The notes under the pieces were generated by a model that did no database searches, had not been told where the DNA came from, and saw nothing but the letters and a program-made list of their open reading frames with translations. From assembly GCF_007665395.1 (NCBI RefSeq), contig NZ_VDND01000001.1:744001-808000 (forward strand): a stretch of 64,000 nt of DNA. Reading direction: 5' to 3'. This DNA is from Pseudomonas oryzihabitans (lineage in GTDB: Bacteria > Pseudomonadota > Gammaproteobacteria > Pseudomonadales > Pseudomonadaceae). This document shows, piece after piece, positions 51,492 to 62,175 of this stretch. How positions within the stretch are numbered: position 1 is the stretch's first letter; every line of letters begins with the position of its first letter. The position numbers and the translations under genes are program-made.

Positions 51492-52397
51492 CTAGTGGGG
51501 GCTCACCTGCAGCAGGGCCTCGACGTCGGCCCGGGTCGGTGCATAGGCGCCGGCATGGCGGCAGGACACGGACGCACTGGCGGCGGCGAATCTCAGGCGT
51601 TGCTGGGGGTCGGTCAGGCCCAGCAGGCCCGAGGCCAGCCAGCCGGCCATGCAGGCGTCGCCAGCGCCCACGGTATCGGCCACGTCCACGGCGATGGCGG
51701 CCTGCTGCCACTCGCCTTCCGGCGTGTAGAGCACCAGGCCGTGTTCGCCGCGGGTAAAGAGGATGCGCGCCTGGGGATTGAGGGCGCGCAGTTCGTCCAG
51801 CGCCGCGCGCTCGTCCAGGCCTGGATAGATCTGGCGGATGTCCTCGTCGGACAGCTTGATGTCGTCGGCCAAGCGCACCAGCTCGGGAAAGGTCTGCTGG
51901 CGATAGCGCTCGTCCATCAGGTTGCGCCAGTTGGGGTCGTAGCTCAGGCGCTTGCCGGCGGCCTTGGCCTGACGCGCCAGGTCCAGCAGGGTGTCGGCCA
52001 GCGGATAACGGGCCAGGCTGATGCAGCTGAAATGGCAGACTTCGGCCGCCTCCAGCCAGCCGGCGGGCAGCAAGGCGGGATCGAACTGGAGATCGGCTTC
52101 GCCGGCGAAGAAATAGCGCGGCGGACGACTCGACGGCACGATGGCCACCAACGGATCGGCGGCGACGCGCTGCAGGAAGCGGGCATCCAGGCCAGCGGTT
52201 TCCGATTGCCAGGCGATCTCGTCGCCCAGGCCGTCCTGGCTGATGGCCCCGCCGAAGGCGCTTTCCACACCCAGTCGGGCCAGGCCACGGGCCACGTTCC
52301 AGGGGGCACCGCCCGGGTAACCGCGCCATTCGCCAGGATTACCCTGGACGATGTCGGTAAGGGCTTCGCCAAAGACCACGACGCGGGGTAGTGCCAT
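51492..52397 (-). CDS. PfkB-family fructokinase
   Basis: A 301-residue sugar kinase. It has the N-terminal GEALTDIVQG segment, GGAPWNVARGLARLG near 29 and PfkB signature 2 DTVGAGDACMAGWL near 242, with the catalytic Asp in GAGDA. Fructokinases of Pseudomonas mannitol and sucrose clusters look like this; substrate assignment rests on similarity and on the adjacent AGE isomerase. The start at 52397 (MALPRVVVFGEAL) is the family start; an upstream ATG adds 10 residues. It follows the importer ATPase by 126 bases that hold a LacI-type operator. Confidence 0.88.
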   Translation of the reverse strand: MALPRVVVFGEALTDIVQGNPGEWRGYPGGAPWNVARGLARLGVESAFGGAISQDGLGDEIAWQSETAGLDARFLQRVAADPLVAIVPSSRPPRYFFAGEADLQFDPALLPAGWLEAAEVCHFSCISLARYPLADTLLDLARQAKAAGKRLSYDPNWRNLMDERYRQQTFPELVRLADDIKLSDEDIRQIYPGLDERAALDELRALNPQARILFTRGEHGLVLYTPEGEWQQAAIAVDVADTVGAGDACMAGWLASGLLGLTDPQQRLRFAAASASVSCRHAGAYAPTRADVEALLQVSPH

Positions 52398-52495
52398 TCT
52401 TGTTCTCCTGTCTGTCACGGCGACCAAGGCTACCCCTGGTCTCTGGTAGGGCCGCGACCCGACGTCAGGCGCGGCGGCGGGCGGACCTTACCATT

Positions 52496-52511
52496 GCTGT
52501 AACGTTTCAGC
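52496..52511. promoter_or_regulatory. LacI/FruR-type operator before the fructokinase gene
   Basis: GCTGTAACGTTTCAGC is a 16-base palindrome with one mismatched pair, centred on AACGTT with the central CG typical of LacI family operators. Its core TGTAACGTTTCA matches the P. putida FruR/Cra site TTAAACGTTTCA, as I remember it, at 10 of 12 positions. It lies about 100 bases upstream of fructokinase, between it and the importer ATPase. No LacI family gene is in the window. Confidence 0.6.
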
Positions 52512-52523
52512 CATGAGCTACGT

Positions 52524-53624
<1,101 letters not shown>

Positions 53625-53635
53625 GGGGGCCTTCC

Positions 53636-54466
53636 TTATCCTTTGACCACGCCCGAGGTCAGGCCCCGGACGAAATATTTACCCGCGAAGATGTAGACCA
53701 GCAGGGTCGGCAGCGCGGCGATCATGGCGGCGGCCATGTCGACGTTGTATTCCTTGGCGCCGGTACTGGTGTTGACCAGGTTGTTCAGGGCGACGGTGAT
53801 GGGCTGCGACGAGCCGCTGGCGAACACCACGCCGAACAGGAAGTCGTTCCAGACCTGGGTGAACTGCCAGATCAGGCTGACCATGACGATAGGGGTGGAC
53901 AGCGGCAGCAGGATCTTGAAGAAGATGGTGAAGAAGCCCGCCCCGTCCAGCCGCGCCGCCTTGATCAGGGCGTCGGGAATGCCGACGTAATAGTTGCGGA
54001 AGAACAGCGTGGTGAAGGCCAGGCCGTAGATCACGTGCACCAGCACCAGGCCGGCGGTGGTGTTCGCCAGGCCCAATTGGCCGAGGGTGAAGGACATCGG
54101 CAGCAGGATCACCTGGAACGGAATGAAGCAGCCGAACAGCAGCAGGCTGAACAGCAGATTCGAGCCGCGGAACTGCCACTTCGACAGGGCGTAGCCGTTG
54201 AGCGCGCCGATGAAAGTGGAGATGAGCACCGCCGGGACGGTGATCAGGAAGGAGTTCCAGAAGTAGCTGTGCACCACGTCCCAGGCCTTGAGCCAGCCGA
54301 TCACCGTCCAGTCCAGCGGCAGGCTCAACAGGTTGCCCGTGCGGACGTCGTCTGGAGTCTTGAAGCTGGTCAGCAGCATCACCACCAGGGGCACCAGATA
54401 GACCGCGCAGGCGACGATCAGGGTGGCGTGGATGGCCACGCGATTGACGTTCAGAGCCTTAGCCAT
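53636..54466 (-). CDS. gtsC: sugar ABC transporter permease 2
   Basis: A 276-residue MalG-type permease with six hydrophobic helices and the EAA-loop region VGIPDALIKAARLDGAGFFTI-like segment near residue 160 (starts VGIPDALIKAARLDGAG). It overlaps the first permease gene by 8 bases and precedes the ATPase. gltG in P. aeruginosa. Confidence 0.95.
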   Translation of the reverse strand: MAKALNVNRVAIHATLIVACAVYLVPLVVMLLTSFKTPDDVRTGNLLSLPLDWTVIGWLKAWDVVHSYFWNSFLITVPAVLISTFIGALNGYALSKWQFRGSNLLFSLLLFGCFIPFQVILLPMSFTLGQLGLANTTAGLVLVHVIYGLAFTTLFFRNYYVGIPDALIKAARLDGAGFFTIFFKILLPLSTPIVMVSLIWQFTQVWNDFLFGVVFASGSSQPITVALNNLVNTSTGAKEYNVDMAAAMIAALPTLLVYIFAGKYFVRGLTSGVVKG

Positions 54467-55376
54467 TTCGCTTGCTCCGCAGTTCCGAGTAGAGGTAGGG
54501 CACCAGCACCGCCAGCACCGCGCCGAGCATCAGCACCGCACTGGCCGAGCCCAGGCCCATCTGGCCGCGGGTGAAGGTGTGCTGGTACATGAACACCGCC
54601 GGCAGGTCCGAGGCGTAGCCAGGGCCACCGGCGGTCATGGCCATGACCAGGTCGAAGCTCTTGATGGCGATGTGGGCAAGGATCATCACCGCGCTGAAGA
54701 ACACCGGGCGCAGGCTCGGCAGGACGATGCGCAGGTAGATGGTCGGCAGCCCTGCCCCGTCGACCTGGGCGGCCCTGAGGATGGAGGAGTCCACCCCGCG
54801 CAGTCCGGCGAGGAACATGGCCATGACGAAGCCCGAGGCCTGCCAGAGGGCGGCGATCAGCAGGCAGTAGATGACCCGGTCGGGATCCACCAGCCAGTCG
54901 AAGCGAAAGCCCTCCCAGCCCCAGTCGCGCAGGAGCTTGTCCAGGCCCAGGCCAGGGTTGAGCAACCACTTCCAGGCGGTGCCGGTGACGATCATCGACA
55001 GCGCCATGGGGTAGAGGTAGATCGTCCTGATGAAGCCTTCGCGGCGGATGCGCTGGTCCAGCAGGATGGCGAAGAAGACGCCAATGGCCAGGCTCAGCAG
55101 GATGAACAGGCCGCCGAAGATCGCCAGGTTCTTGCAGGCCACCAGCCAGCGGTCGTTCTCCAGCAGCCGGGCGTACTGGGCGAAGCCGGCGAAGCTGTAG
55201 CTGGGCAGGAAGCGCGAGTTGGTGAAGGAAATGACCGCCGTCCACAGCATGTAGCCGTAGAGGCAGACGACCATGGCGATGGCCGTGGGCGCCAGTACCA
55301 GCTTGGGCAGCAGGCGCTGCAGCCGGTCCGGACGTCGACTGACGGTCGCGACGGGAAGGGTTTCGGTAAGAGCCAT
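54459..55376 (-). CDS. gtsB: sugar ABC transporter permease 1
   Basis: A 305-residue MalF-type permease with six predicted helices, the first at about residues 28-52, and an EAA-loop segment GLRGVDSSILRAAQVDGAG near 215. It forms the channel with the second permease. The gap to the binding-protein gene is 179 bases and holds copy 2 of the 94-bp palindromic element. gltF in P. aeruginosa. Confidence 0.95.
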   Translation of the reverse strand: MALTETLPVATVSRRPDRLQRLLPKLVLAPTAIAMVVCLYGYMLWTAVISFTNSRFLPSYSFAGFAQYARLLENDRWLVACKNLAIFGGLFILLSLAIGVFFAILLDQRIRREGFIRTIYLYPMALSMIVTGTAWKWLLNPGLGLDKLLRDWGWEGFRFDWLVDPDRVIYCLLIAALWQASGFVMAMFLAGLRGVDSSILRAAQVDGAGLPTIYLRIVLPSLRPVFFSAVMILAHIAIKSFDLVMAMTAGGPGYASDLPAVFMYQHTFTRGQMGLGSASAVLMLGAVLAVLVPYLYSELRSKRNG

Positions 55377-55432
55377 GGGGCGCTCCCAAGGGGTGGTATT
55401 ATTTTAATCCAAGTATCTTGATGGCGGACCGT

Positions 55433-55526
55433 CGTAGGTTGGGTTGAGACGGCTCCTTCGTCGAAGCCCAACATTGCCTTCGGGGGCCGGCACTGTTGGG
55501 CTTCGCTACGCTCAACCCAACCTACG
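55433..55526. repeat. 94-bp palindromic element, copy 2, inside the gts operon
   Basis: Same terminal 16-base inverted repeats (CGTAGGTTGGGTTGAG) and inner 11-base pair as the copy at 48396-48489, and the same length. It lies between the binding-protein stop (55556) and the first permease start (55376). In RNA it would form a long stem-loop. Confidence 0.85.
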
Positions 55527-55555
55527 GGGTACCGCCGTCATGGCCGCGATTGGCC

Positions 55556-56818
55556 CTACTTCGCGGCCTGGATGGCGGCGACCAGTTGTTCGGTGGCCTT
55601 CTTCGGATCGGCGTTGGCGTCGTTGAAGAAGTTGGTCACCACATCGAAGATGGCGCCCTGCACGTAGCTGGTGTTGGCCATGCTGTGGGCCATGCTCGGC
55701 TCGGCCTTGCCGTCGGCGTTGGCCGCCTGGAAGTCCTTGGCCGACTGCTGGGCGCAGCTGTCGAACTTGCTCAGGTCAATGTCGTTGCGTACCGGGATGG
55801 AGCCCTTGTTGAGGTTGAAGACCTCCTGGAAGGGCTTGTCGATGACGGTGCGCACCAGGTCGTCCTGGGCCTTCTGGTTGTCCTTGTTCTTGATCTTGAA
55901 CATGGCCAGGGAGTCGATGTTGTAGATGAAGTCGCCCTGGGTGCCCGGCATCACCACGCATTCGTAGTCGACGCCCGGCTGCTTGCCGGCGGCGGCGAAC
56001 TCGGCCTTGGCCCAGTCGCCCATGATCTGCATGCCCGCCTTGCCCTCGATGACCATGGCGGTGGCCAGGTTCCAGTCACGCCCCGCGGCGTTGGGGTCGA
56101 CATAGCCCTTGATGCGCTTGAAGGTCTTGAACACCTCGACCATCTTGTCGCTGCGGATGGTGTCGGCGTCGGTCTGCACGAAGACCTTGTCGTAGCCTTC
56201 CGGCCCCATGATCGCCATGACCAGGGATTCGAAGATGGTGCCGTCCTGCCAGTTCTGACCGCCGTGGGCCAGGGGCACGACGCCGGCGGCCTTGAGCTTG
56301 TCGGCGGCCTCGAAGAATTCGTCCAGGGTGGTGGGGACCTTGGCACCGGCCTTCTTGAACACGGCGGGGTTGATCCACAGCCAGTTGATGCGGTGGATGC
56401 CGGCCGGTACGGCGACGTACTCACCGTCGTGCTGCATGGTCTGGGCGACGCGCTTGGGCAGGATGCCGTCCCAGTTACCTTGCTTGGCGATGTCGCTGAT
56501 ATTGGCCAGGAAGCCCATGTTGGCCCATTCCTGGATATCGGGTCCTTTGAGCTGGGCAGCGGACGGCGGATTGCCGGACACCGCACGGGTCTTGAGGACG
56601 GTCATGGCGGCTTCACCGGCGCCACCGGCCACGGCGAAATCCTTCCAGGTGTCGCCTTGCTTCTGCATCAGCTGCTTGAGCACGTCGACGGCGCGAGCCT
56701 CGCCGCCGGAGGTCCACCAGTGCAGCACCTCGACCTCACCGGCATGGGCGGTCAGGGGGGCGACAACGGCGGCGCAGGAGAGGGATACCGCGAGAGCTAG
56801 ACGATTCAACGCATTCAT
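55556..56818 (-). CDS. gtsA: periplasmic glucose-binding protein of the ABC importer
   Basis: A 420-residue family-1 extracellular sugar-binding protein with signal peptide (cleavage likely after PLTAHA, residue 26). The mature start [15 protein letters not shown] is typical of the GltB/GtsA glucose-binding group, and a conserved substrate region [11 protein letters not shown] lies near residue 145. It delivers glucose, and probably mannose, to the permeases. It is first gene of the importer operon, downstream of gtrS by 135 bases that contain candidate GltR sites. gltB in P. aeruginosa. Confidence 0.95.
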   Translation of the reverse strand: MNALNRLALAVSLSCAAVVAPLTAHAGEVEVLHWWTSGGEARAVDVLKQLMQKQGDTWKDFAVAGGAGEAAMTVLKTRAVSGNPPSAAQLKGPDIQEWANMGFLANISDIAKQGNWDGILPKRVAQTMQHDGEYVAVPAGIHRINWLWINPAVFKKAGAKVPTTLDEFFEAADKLKAAGVVPLAHGGQNWQDGTIFESLVMAIMGPEGYDKVFVQTDADTIRSDKMVEVFKTFKRIKGYVDPNAAGRDWNLATAMVIEGKAGMQIMGDWAKAEFAAAGKQPGVDYECVVMPGTQGDFIYNIDSLAMFKIKNKDNQKAQDDLVRTVIDKPFQEVFNLNKGSIPVRNDIDLSKFDSCAQQSAKDFQAANADGKAEPSMAHSMANTSYVQGAIFDVVTNFFNDANADPKKATEQLVAAIQAAK

Positions 56819-56836
56819 GGGGGGTCGTTCCTTGTT

Positions 56837-56936
56837 GTTTTTATCGGAGCGGTTTTTCAGGAGCTGCGCCGAGTCTAGTGAGGCGATGGCAGCCGTGGGT
56901 AACGAAGGGAAGGAGATTTGTCACGAACTGGTGACA
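56837..56936. promoter_or_regulatory. candidate control region of the gts operon
   Basis: Between gtrS and gtsA are two motifs. One is an 18-base perfect inverted repeat, TGTCAC/GTGACA around GAACTG, at 56919-56936. The other is a pair of GTTTTT direct repeats at 56837 and 56852, 15 bases apart. I recall a GltR motif containing GTTTTTC, so the direct repeats may be GltR sites; the palindrome is unassigned. Confidence 0.35.
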
Positions 56937-56953
56937 TGACGTCTTACCAGAGC

Positions 56954-58402
56954 TCAGGCGCGTGGCAGGGTCAGGGTGACCCTCAGGCCCCCTTCCCGCC
57001 GGTTGCGCAGCTCCACCTCACCGCCGTGGGCATGCGCCAGGTTGCGGGCGATGCCCAGGCCCAGGCCGTAGCCATGGCGGTCGGTCACCAGGCGGACATG
57101 GGGCTGGAACACCTGCTCCAGCTCCTGTTCCGGCACCCCCGGACCTTCGTCGTCGACGTGCAGGACGAAGGCATGACCGTCGTCTTCCACCTGCAGGTGG
57201 GCGCGATAGCCATACTTGAGGGCGTTATCCAGCAGGTTGCCGATGCAGCGCTTGAGCGCCAGCGGCTTGCCTAGCAGGCTGCTCCGGGCCTCGCCGGTGA
57301 GGCGCACGCGCGGTGGCTGCTCCTGGGTGAAGGGCTCCACCAGTTGCAGGAGCAGCGCCTGCAGGTCGACCGGCTCCAGGTTCTCGTGGATGTCGGTGTC
57401 CTTGACGCACTGCAGGGCGCCCTTGACCAGCAGGTCGAGTTCGTCCAGATCGCGTACCAGCTTGGCCTGCATCACCTCGTCGTCCACCAGTTCGGCACGC
57501 AGGCGCAATCGGGTGATGGGGGTCCGCAGGTCGTGGGAAATGGCACTGAACAGCTGGGCCCGCTCGTCCAGGTAGCGGGCGATGCGCTCCCGCATCGCAT
57601 TGAAGGCGCGGGTGACCTCGCGGATCTCTTGGGCGCCCTCCTCCCGCACGGGGGGTGTGTGCACTTCCAGCGACAACTCCCGCGCAGCGCGCGACAGCCG
57701 CTTGAGCGGCCGACTCTGCCAGCGGATCAGCAACCCGATGAACAGCAGCAGGAAGGCGCTGCTGAAGATCATGAACAGCAGTTGCTGCAGCGGCAGCCAG
57801 GATTCGTCCAGGCTGTAGTAAGGCGCTGGCATAAGCGTCGCCAGGTAGACCCACTCCCCTTCGCCGATACGGATCTGGGTGACCAATACCGGCGGCTCGA
57901 GGGGCTCCAGGCTCAGCGCATAGTGCGCCCAGGAACGGGGCAGCTCGTCGAGCGCCACGGCGCCATTGAACAGCCGCAATTGCTGCGGCGCTACGAATTC
58001 GACGTACATGGGCATGGCCGCACCCAGTCGCTCGCGCAGCACCGCCTCCACCCCTTGCAGCACCGCGCGGCGCCCCGGGGTGTCCGGTAGCGACTGCATG
58101 GTCAAGGGCTTTTCGTTGAGCGAGACGAAGAAGCGCGTGCCGCCCATGTTGCGCAGTTGCTCCAGCACCAGCGGCCGGTAGGCCGGCGGCAACAGGCTGA
58201 AGTAGCGTACGCTGGCGGCGATGGAATAGCCCAGGCTGCGTGCGGCGGTCTGCAGGCCCTGGTCACGATCGCTACGCAAGGACGCCGACCAGAACAGCGC
58301 CGAGGCGCCCTGGGCCAGGAGTACCGCCAGCAGGGTCAGCAGGAGCATCCGGGCGAGCAGCGAACGCGGCACCAGCCGCCCGAGCACACCGCTATACCGC
58401 AT
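56954..58402 (-). CDS. gtrS: sensor histidine kinase GtrS
   Basis: A 482-residue membrane sensor kinase. Membrane helices are at about 15-38 and 205-230, enclosing a periplasmic sensor region; then HAMP, HisKA with the phospho-His in AISHDLRTPITRLRLR (near 290), and HATPase with NLLDNALKYG, DEGPGVP and GYGLGLGIAR. In P. aeruginosa GtrS senses 2-ketogluconate and phosphorylates GltR. The start overlaps the gltR stop by 11 bases. Gene order edd-glk-gltR-gtrS-gts is conserved. Confidence 0.95.
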   Translation of the reverse strand: MRYSGVLGRLVPRSLLARMLLLTLLAVLLAQGASALFWSASLRSDRDQGLQTAARSLGYSIAASVRYFSLLPPAYRPLVLEQLRNMGGTRFFVSLNEKPLTMQSLPDTPGRRAVLQGVEAVLRERLGAAMPMYVEFVAPQQLRLFNGAVALDELPRSWAHYALSLEPLEPPVLVTQIRIGEGEWVYLATLMPAPYYSLDESWLPLQQLLFMIFSSAFLLLFIGLLIRWQSRPLKRLSRAARELSLEVHTPPVREEGAQEIREVTRAFNAMRERIARYLDERAQLFSAISHDLRTPITRLRLRAELVDDEVMQAKLVRDLDELDLLVKGALQCVKDTDIHENLEPVDLQALLLQLVEPFTQEQPPRVRLTGEARSSLLGKPLALKRCIGNLLDNALKYGYRAHLQVEDDGHAFVLHVDDEGPGVPEQELEQVFQPHVRLVTDRHGYGLGLGIARNLAHAHGGEVELRNRREGGLRVTLTLPRA

Positions 58403-59132
58403 CGGCGACCAGTCCGCTGACCTCGGCGGCGAGCAGATAGCCGGAACCGCGCACGGTACGGATCAGCCGCGGCGACTTGCCGGTGTCGCGCAGGCGCTGG
58501 CGCAGGCGGCTGACCGCCATGTCGACGATGCGCTCCAGCGGCAGGACCTCGCGCCCGCGGGTGGCGTTGGCGATGGTGTCGCGATCGAGGATCTGCTGCG
58601 GGTGATCGAGAAACAGCTTCAGCAGGGTGAAGTCGGCCCCCGAAAGGATCACTTCTTCCCCATCGCGATGGAACAGCCGGTGACTGACTGGATCCAGGCG
58701 CCAATCATCAAAGCTGAGCAAGCCCGCGGCGGCCGGGCGCGCTTCGCCGAAGCCGGCGCGGCGCAACAGCGCCTTGATGCGCGCCAGGAGTTCGCGCGGA
58801 CTGAAGGGCTTGCCCAGGTAGTCGTCGGCGCCGAGTTCCAGACCTATGACGCGATCGGCCTCGTCGGAGCTGGCGGTGAGCATGATGATGGGCACCTGGC
58901 GGCAGCTCGACTGCTCGCGCATCCAGCGGCAGAGGGCGAAGCCGTCTTCACCCGGCAGCATGACGTCGAGGATCAACAGGTCGGGTACGAAATCGCCGAG
59001 CGCCCGGCGCAGCTCGCGGCCGTCGCCGACGGCGCGCACCAGATAGCCGGCACGGGTGAGATAGGTGTCGAGAAGCTCACGGATTTCCCCATCGTCATCG
59101 ACGATGAGCAGGGATTTGCCCAGGGTGGACAT
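58392..59132 (-). CDS. gltR: OmpR-type response regulator GltR
   Basis: A 246-residue response regulator with receiver domain (LLIVDDDGEIREL, acceptor Asp56 in LLILDVMLPGEDG) and an OmpR-type winged helix (about 145-240; RTVRGSGYLLA near the end). It controls glucose uptake genes with GtrS. It overlaps gtrS by 11 bases and is separated from glk by 103 bases holding a 13-base-pair hairpin. Confidence 0.95.
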   Translation of the reverse strand: MSTLGKSLLIVDDDGEIRELLDTYLTRAGYLVRAVGDGRELRRALGDFVPDLLILDVMLPGEDGFALCRWMREQSSCRQVPIIMLTASSDEADRVIGLELGADDYLGKPFSPRELLARIKALLRRAGFGEARPAAAGLLSFDDWRLDPVSHRLFHRDGEEVILSGADFTLLKLFLDHPQQILDRDTIANATRGREVLPLERIVDMAVSRLRQRLRDTGKSPRLIRTVRGSGYLLAAEVSGLVADAV

Positions 59133-59194
59133 GGCGATGTTCGCTCTTGTTGTTCTGGCCGGAGGCCAGCTACCGGTGGTGCCGGCAGCATACC

Positions 59195-59228
59195 GGGGCC
59201 GGGCGACCTTGAGTAGTCGCCCGGCCCC
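59195..59228 (-). other. strong hairpin between glk and gltR
   Basis: GGGGCCGGGCGAC and GTCGCCCGGCCCC form a perfect 13-base stem with an 8-base loop. No T-run follows on the minus strand, so it is not a clear rho-independent terminator; it could stabilise the 3' end of the edd-glk message or reduce read-through to gltR. Confidence 0.7.
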
Positions 59229-59235
59229 GGGGGGA

Positions 59236-60213
59236 TCAGCCCTTCCGTGCTTCGGCGATGGTCTGATCCAGCGCGACGCCGGCGCCGAACAGCCCCGGGT
59301 ACTCGGCCGTCACCAGCCAGGCCGGAATGTCCTTCAGGTAGGCGCTGCTGGTCTTGCCCTTGTCGGCGAAGGCATGGGCGAAGGCCCCGCTCTGGAAGCG
59401 CTCGACGAAGCGCGGCAGGATACCGCCCGCGATATAGACGCCACCGAGGGCGCCCAGCGTCAGGGCCGCGTTGCCGGCGACTCGGGCCAGCCAGATGAAG
59501 AACTGCTCCAGCACGGCATCGGCGTAGGCATCACCCTTGAGCGCCAGCTCGCAGATGTCCGCCGCGCTGTGCAGGGCGGCGGTCCGGCCATCCAGCTCGC
59601 AGCTCGCGTGATAGAGGTTGACCAGGCCACTGCCGGACACCACGCGCTCCGCGGACACGTGATTGCCGAACTGGCGCTTGAGGATCTTCCAGATGTCGAA
59701 CTCCCGCTGGGTATTGATCGGCAGGTCGACATGCCCGCCTTCGCTCGGCAGCACGATCCAGCGATCCTTGCCGCTCGGTACCAGGCTGGCGAGACCCAGG
59801 CCGGTGCCAGGACCGATCACCAGCCGGGGACGGGTCGGCAAGGCGATGCCGTCGCGTACCTGGACGCAGTCCGCCGGATCCAGGCGGGCGATGGCCCAGG
59901 CCATGGAGGTGAAGTCGTTGATCAGCAGCAGATGGGTCAGGCCCAGCTCGCGGCAGAACTGCTCGCGCTTGATCACCCAGTGATTGTTGGTGAAGCGGAA
60001 GTCACCCTCGCCCACCGGGCCCGCGCAGGCCAGGCACACGGCGGTGATGTCGTCCAGCGCCACGCCGGTCTGCCCCAGGTACTTGCGTACGGCGTCTTCC
60101 GGACAGGCGTAATCCGCACAGGCGAAGACCTCGATGGCCTCCAGGCGACCGTCGCGCCACAGGGCGAAGCGGGCGTTGGTGCCCCCGATGTCGCCAACCA
60201 AAGCCAAACTCAT
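59236..60213 (-). CDS. glk: glucokinase
   Basis: A 325-residue bacterial glucokinase. It begins with the phosphate-binding [15 protein letters not shown] near residue 5 and shows [11 protein letters not shown] near 98 and GPGTGLGLA near 132. It phosphorylates glucose imported by the ABC system, feeding Zwf and Edd. The start overlaps the edd stop by 4 bases (ATGA), so edd and glk are coupled. Confidence 0.97.
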   Translation of the reverse strand: MSLALVGDIGGTNARFALWRDGRLEAIEVFACADYACPEDAVRKYLGQTGVALDDITAVCLACAGPVGEGDFRFTNNHWVIKREQFCRELGLTHLLLINDFTSMAWAIARLDPADCVQVRDGIALPTRPRLVIGPGTGLGLASLVPSGKDRWIVLPSEGGHVDLPINTQREFDIWKILKRQFGNHVSAERVVSGSGLVNLYHASCELDGRTAALHSAADICELALKGDAYADAVLEQFFIWLARVAGNAALTLGALGGVYIAGGILPRFVERFQSGAFAHAFADKGKTSSAYLKDIPAWLVTAEYPGLFGAGVALDQTIAEARKG

Positions 60214-62039
60214 TTCAGCGCCTCCAGGCTGGAAGTAAATGCACTGGCACCGGATTCGGCCGTGCTCATGGCGCCGCGCATGAAGGCGAACAACTCACGA
60301 CCACAGCCCACCCCGGTGCCCTGGGGCGCTTCGACCGCCTGACGGGCCATCCATTCGTCCGCCGGGACCAGAATCTTCAGCTCACCGGTACGGCCATCGA
60401 CGCGGATGAGATCGCCGTCACAGACCTTGGCCAGCGGACCACCGTCGATGGCTTCCGGACAGACGTGAATCGCCGCCGGCACCTTGCCCGACGCGCCGGA
60501 CATGCGTCCGTCGGTCACCAGCGCCACCTTGAAGCCACGGTCCTGCAGCACGCCCAGGTAGGGGGTGAGCTTGTGCAATTCGGGCATGCCCAGGGCCTTG
60601 GGCCCCTGGAAGCGTACCACCGCGACGAAATCGCGCTCCAGCTCGCCGGCCTTGAAGGCAGCGGCCAGTTCGCTCTGGTCATGGAAGACGCGCGCCTGCG
60701 CTTCCACCACCTGGTGCTTGGGCGCCACGGCGGACACCTTCATCACGCCACGGCCCAGGTTGCCCTGCATGACGCGCAGACCGCCCTCTTCGTTGAACGG
60801 CCGGCTGGCCGGACGCAGGATGTCCTCGTCCAGGCTTTCCGCGCGCCCGGTGCGCCATTCCAGCTTGCCATCCACCAGGAAGGGCTCCTGCAGATAGCGC
60901 GACAGGCCACGACCCATGATGGTGTTGACGTCTTCATGCAGCAGCCCGGCCTCGAGCAGGGTGTGCACCATGAAGTTGACGCCACCGGCGGCGTGGAAGT
61001 GGTTCACGTCGGCCTTGCCGTTGGGATAGACCTGGGCCAGGGTCGGGGTGACCGCGGAGATCTCGGCCATGTCGTCCCAGGTCAGCTGGATGCCGGCGGC
61101 CTGGGCGATGGCGGGAATGTGCAGGGTGTGGTTGGTCGAGCCACCGGTGGCGCTCAGGGCGACCACCGAGTTGACGATGGCCTTCTCGTCGACGATCTCG
61201 CCCAGCGGCATGAAGTTGCCGCCCTGGTGGGTGATGCGGGTCACCTGGCGCGCCGCCTCGCGGGTGAGTTCGTCCCGCAGCGGGGTGTAGGGATTGACGA
61301 AGGAGGAGCCCGGCAGGTGCAGGCCCATGACTTCCATCACCACCTGGTTGGTGTTGGCGGTGCCATAGAAGGTGCAGGTGCCGGGGCTGTGGTAGGACTT
61401 CATCTCCGATTCCAGCAACTCTTCGCGGGTTGCCTTGCCTTCGGCGAAGGCCTGGCGCACGCGCGCCTTCTCCTTGTTGGAGATGCCGGAGGGCATGGGG
61501 CCACCGGGGACGAAGATCATCGGCAGGTGACCGAAGCGCAGCGCGCCGATCATCAGGCCGGGGATGATCTTGTCGCAGATGCCGAGCAGCAGGGCCGCGT
61601 CGAACATGTTGTGCGACAGGGCCACCGCGGTGGACATGGCGATGACTTCGCGACTCGCCAGGCTCAGCTCCATGCCGGCCTCGCCCTGGGTCACGCCGTC
61701 GCACATGGCGGGCACGCCACCGGCGAACTGACCAACGGAGCCGATCTCGCGCAGCGCCTGCTTGATGATCTCGGGATAGTGTTCGTAGGGCTGGTGAGCC
61801 GACAACATGTCGTTGTAGCTGGAAACGATGGCGACGTTGGCCTGGTCCATCAAACGGAGGCGCTGCTTATCCGTCGAGGAACCACACCCGGCGACGCCAT
61901 GGGCGAAATTGGCGCATTGCAGCTTGCCGCGTTGGGGGCCGTCGCTGGCGGCGGCCCGGATCATGGCGAGGTAACGCTCACGGGTCGGACGGCTGCGTTC
62001 CACCAACCGCTGTGTGACTTCGAGGACGCGAGGATGCAT
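60210..62039 (-). CDS. edd: 6-phosphogluconate dehydratase
   Basis: A 609-residue Entner-Doudoroff dehydratase of the IlvD/Edd family, converting 6-phosphogluconate to 2-keto-3-deoxy-6-phosphogluconate. Iron-sulfur and active-site segments include [14 protein letters not shown] near 49, [15 protein letters not shown] near 103, GICDKIIPG near 153 and [13 protein letters not shown] near 219. It is first gene of the edd-glk unit, divergent from gap; HexR-like sites lie between them. Confidence 0.97.
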   Translation of the reverse strand: MHPRVLEVTQRLVERSRPTRERYLAMIRAAASDGPQRGKLQCANFAHGVAGCGSSTDKQRLRLMDQANVAIVSSYNDMLSAHQPYEHYPEIIKQALREIGSVGQFAGGVPAMCDGVTQGEAGMELSLASREVIAMSTAVALSHNMFDAALLLGICDKIIPGLMIGALRFGHLPMIFVPGGPMPSGISNKEKARVRQAFAEGKATREELLESEMKSYHSPGTCTFYGTANTNQVVMEVMGLHLPGSSFVNPYTPLRDELTREAARQVTRITHQGGNFMPLGEIVDEKAIVNSVVALSATGGSTNHTLHIPAIAQAAGIQLTWDDMAEISAVTPTLAQVYPNGKADVNHFHAAGGVNFMVHTLLEAGLLHEDVNTIMGRGLSRYLQEPFLVDGKLEWRTGRAESLDEDILRPASRPFNEEGGLRVMQGNLGRGVMKVSAVAPKHQVVEAQARVFHDQSELAAAFKAGELERDFVAVVRFQGPKALGMPELHKLTPYLGVLQDRGFKVALVTDGRMSGASGKVPAAIHVCPEAIDGGPLAKVCDGDLIRVDGRTGELKILVPADEWMARQAVEAPQGTGVGCGRELFAFMRGAMSTAESGASAFTSSLEALK

Positions 62040-62069
62040 GGTTTCGATTCTCCACCGGGCTAAATTTGT

Positions 62070-62144
62070 TGTTATTTAAAACATTCACAGCCAAATTGGC
62101 GCTATTATTCCGCTTAGCACGCGTCATGTGTAATGTTTTTTACA
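62070..62144. promoter_or_regulatory. HexR-like operators between edd and gap
   Basis: Two palindromic AT-rich sites lie in the 136-base gap: TGTTATTTAAAACA at 62070-62083 on the edd side, and TGTAATGTTTTTTACA at 62129-62144 on the gap side. Both carry TGTxA/TxACA-type arms like HexR operators. HexR is known to repress edd and gap in Pseudomonas; the exact sites here are inferred. The hexR gene is not in the window. Confidence 0.5.
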
Positions 62145-62175
62145 ACAAAACCCAGCTATCGCGAGGTTTCTCTCA

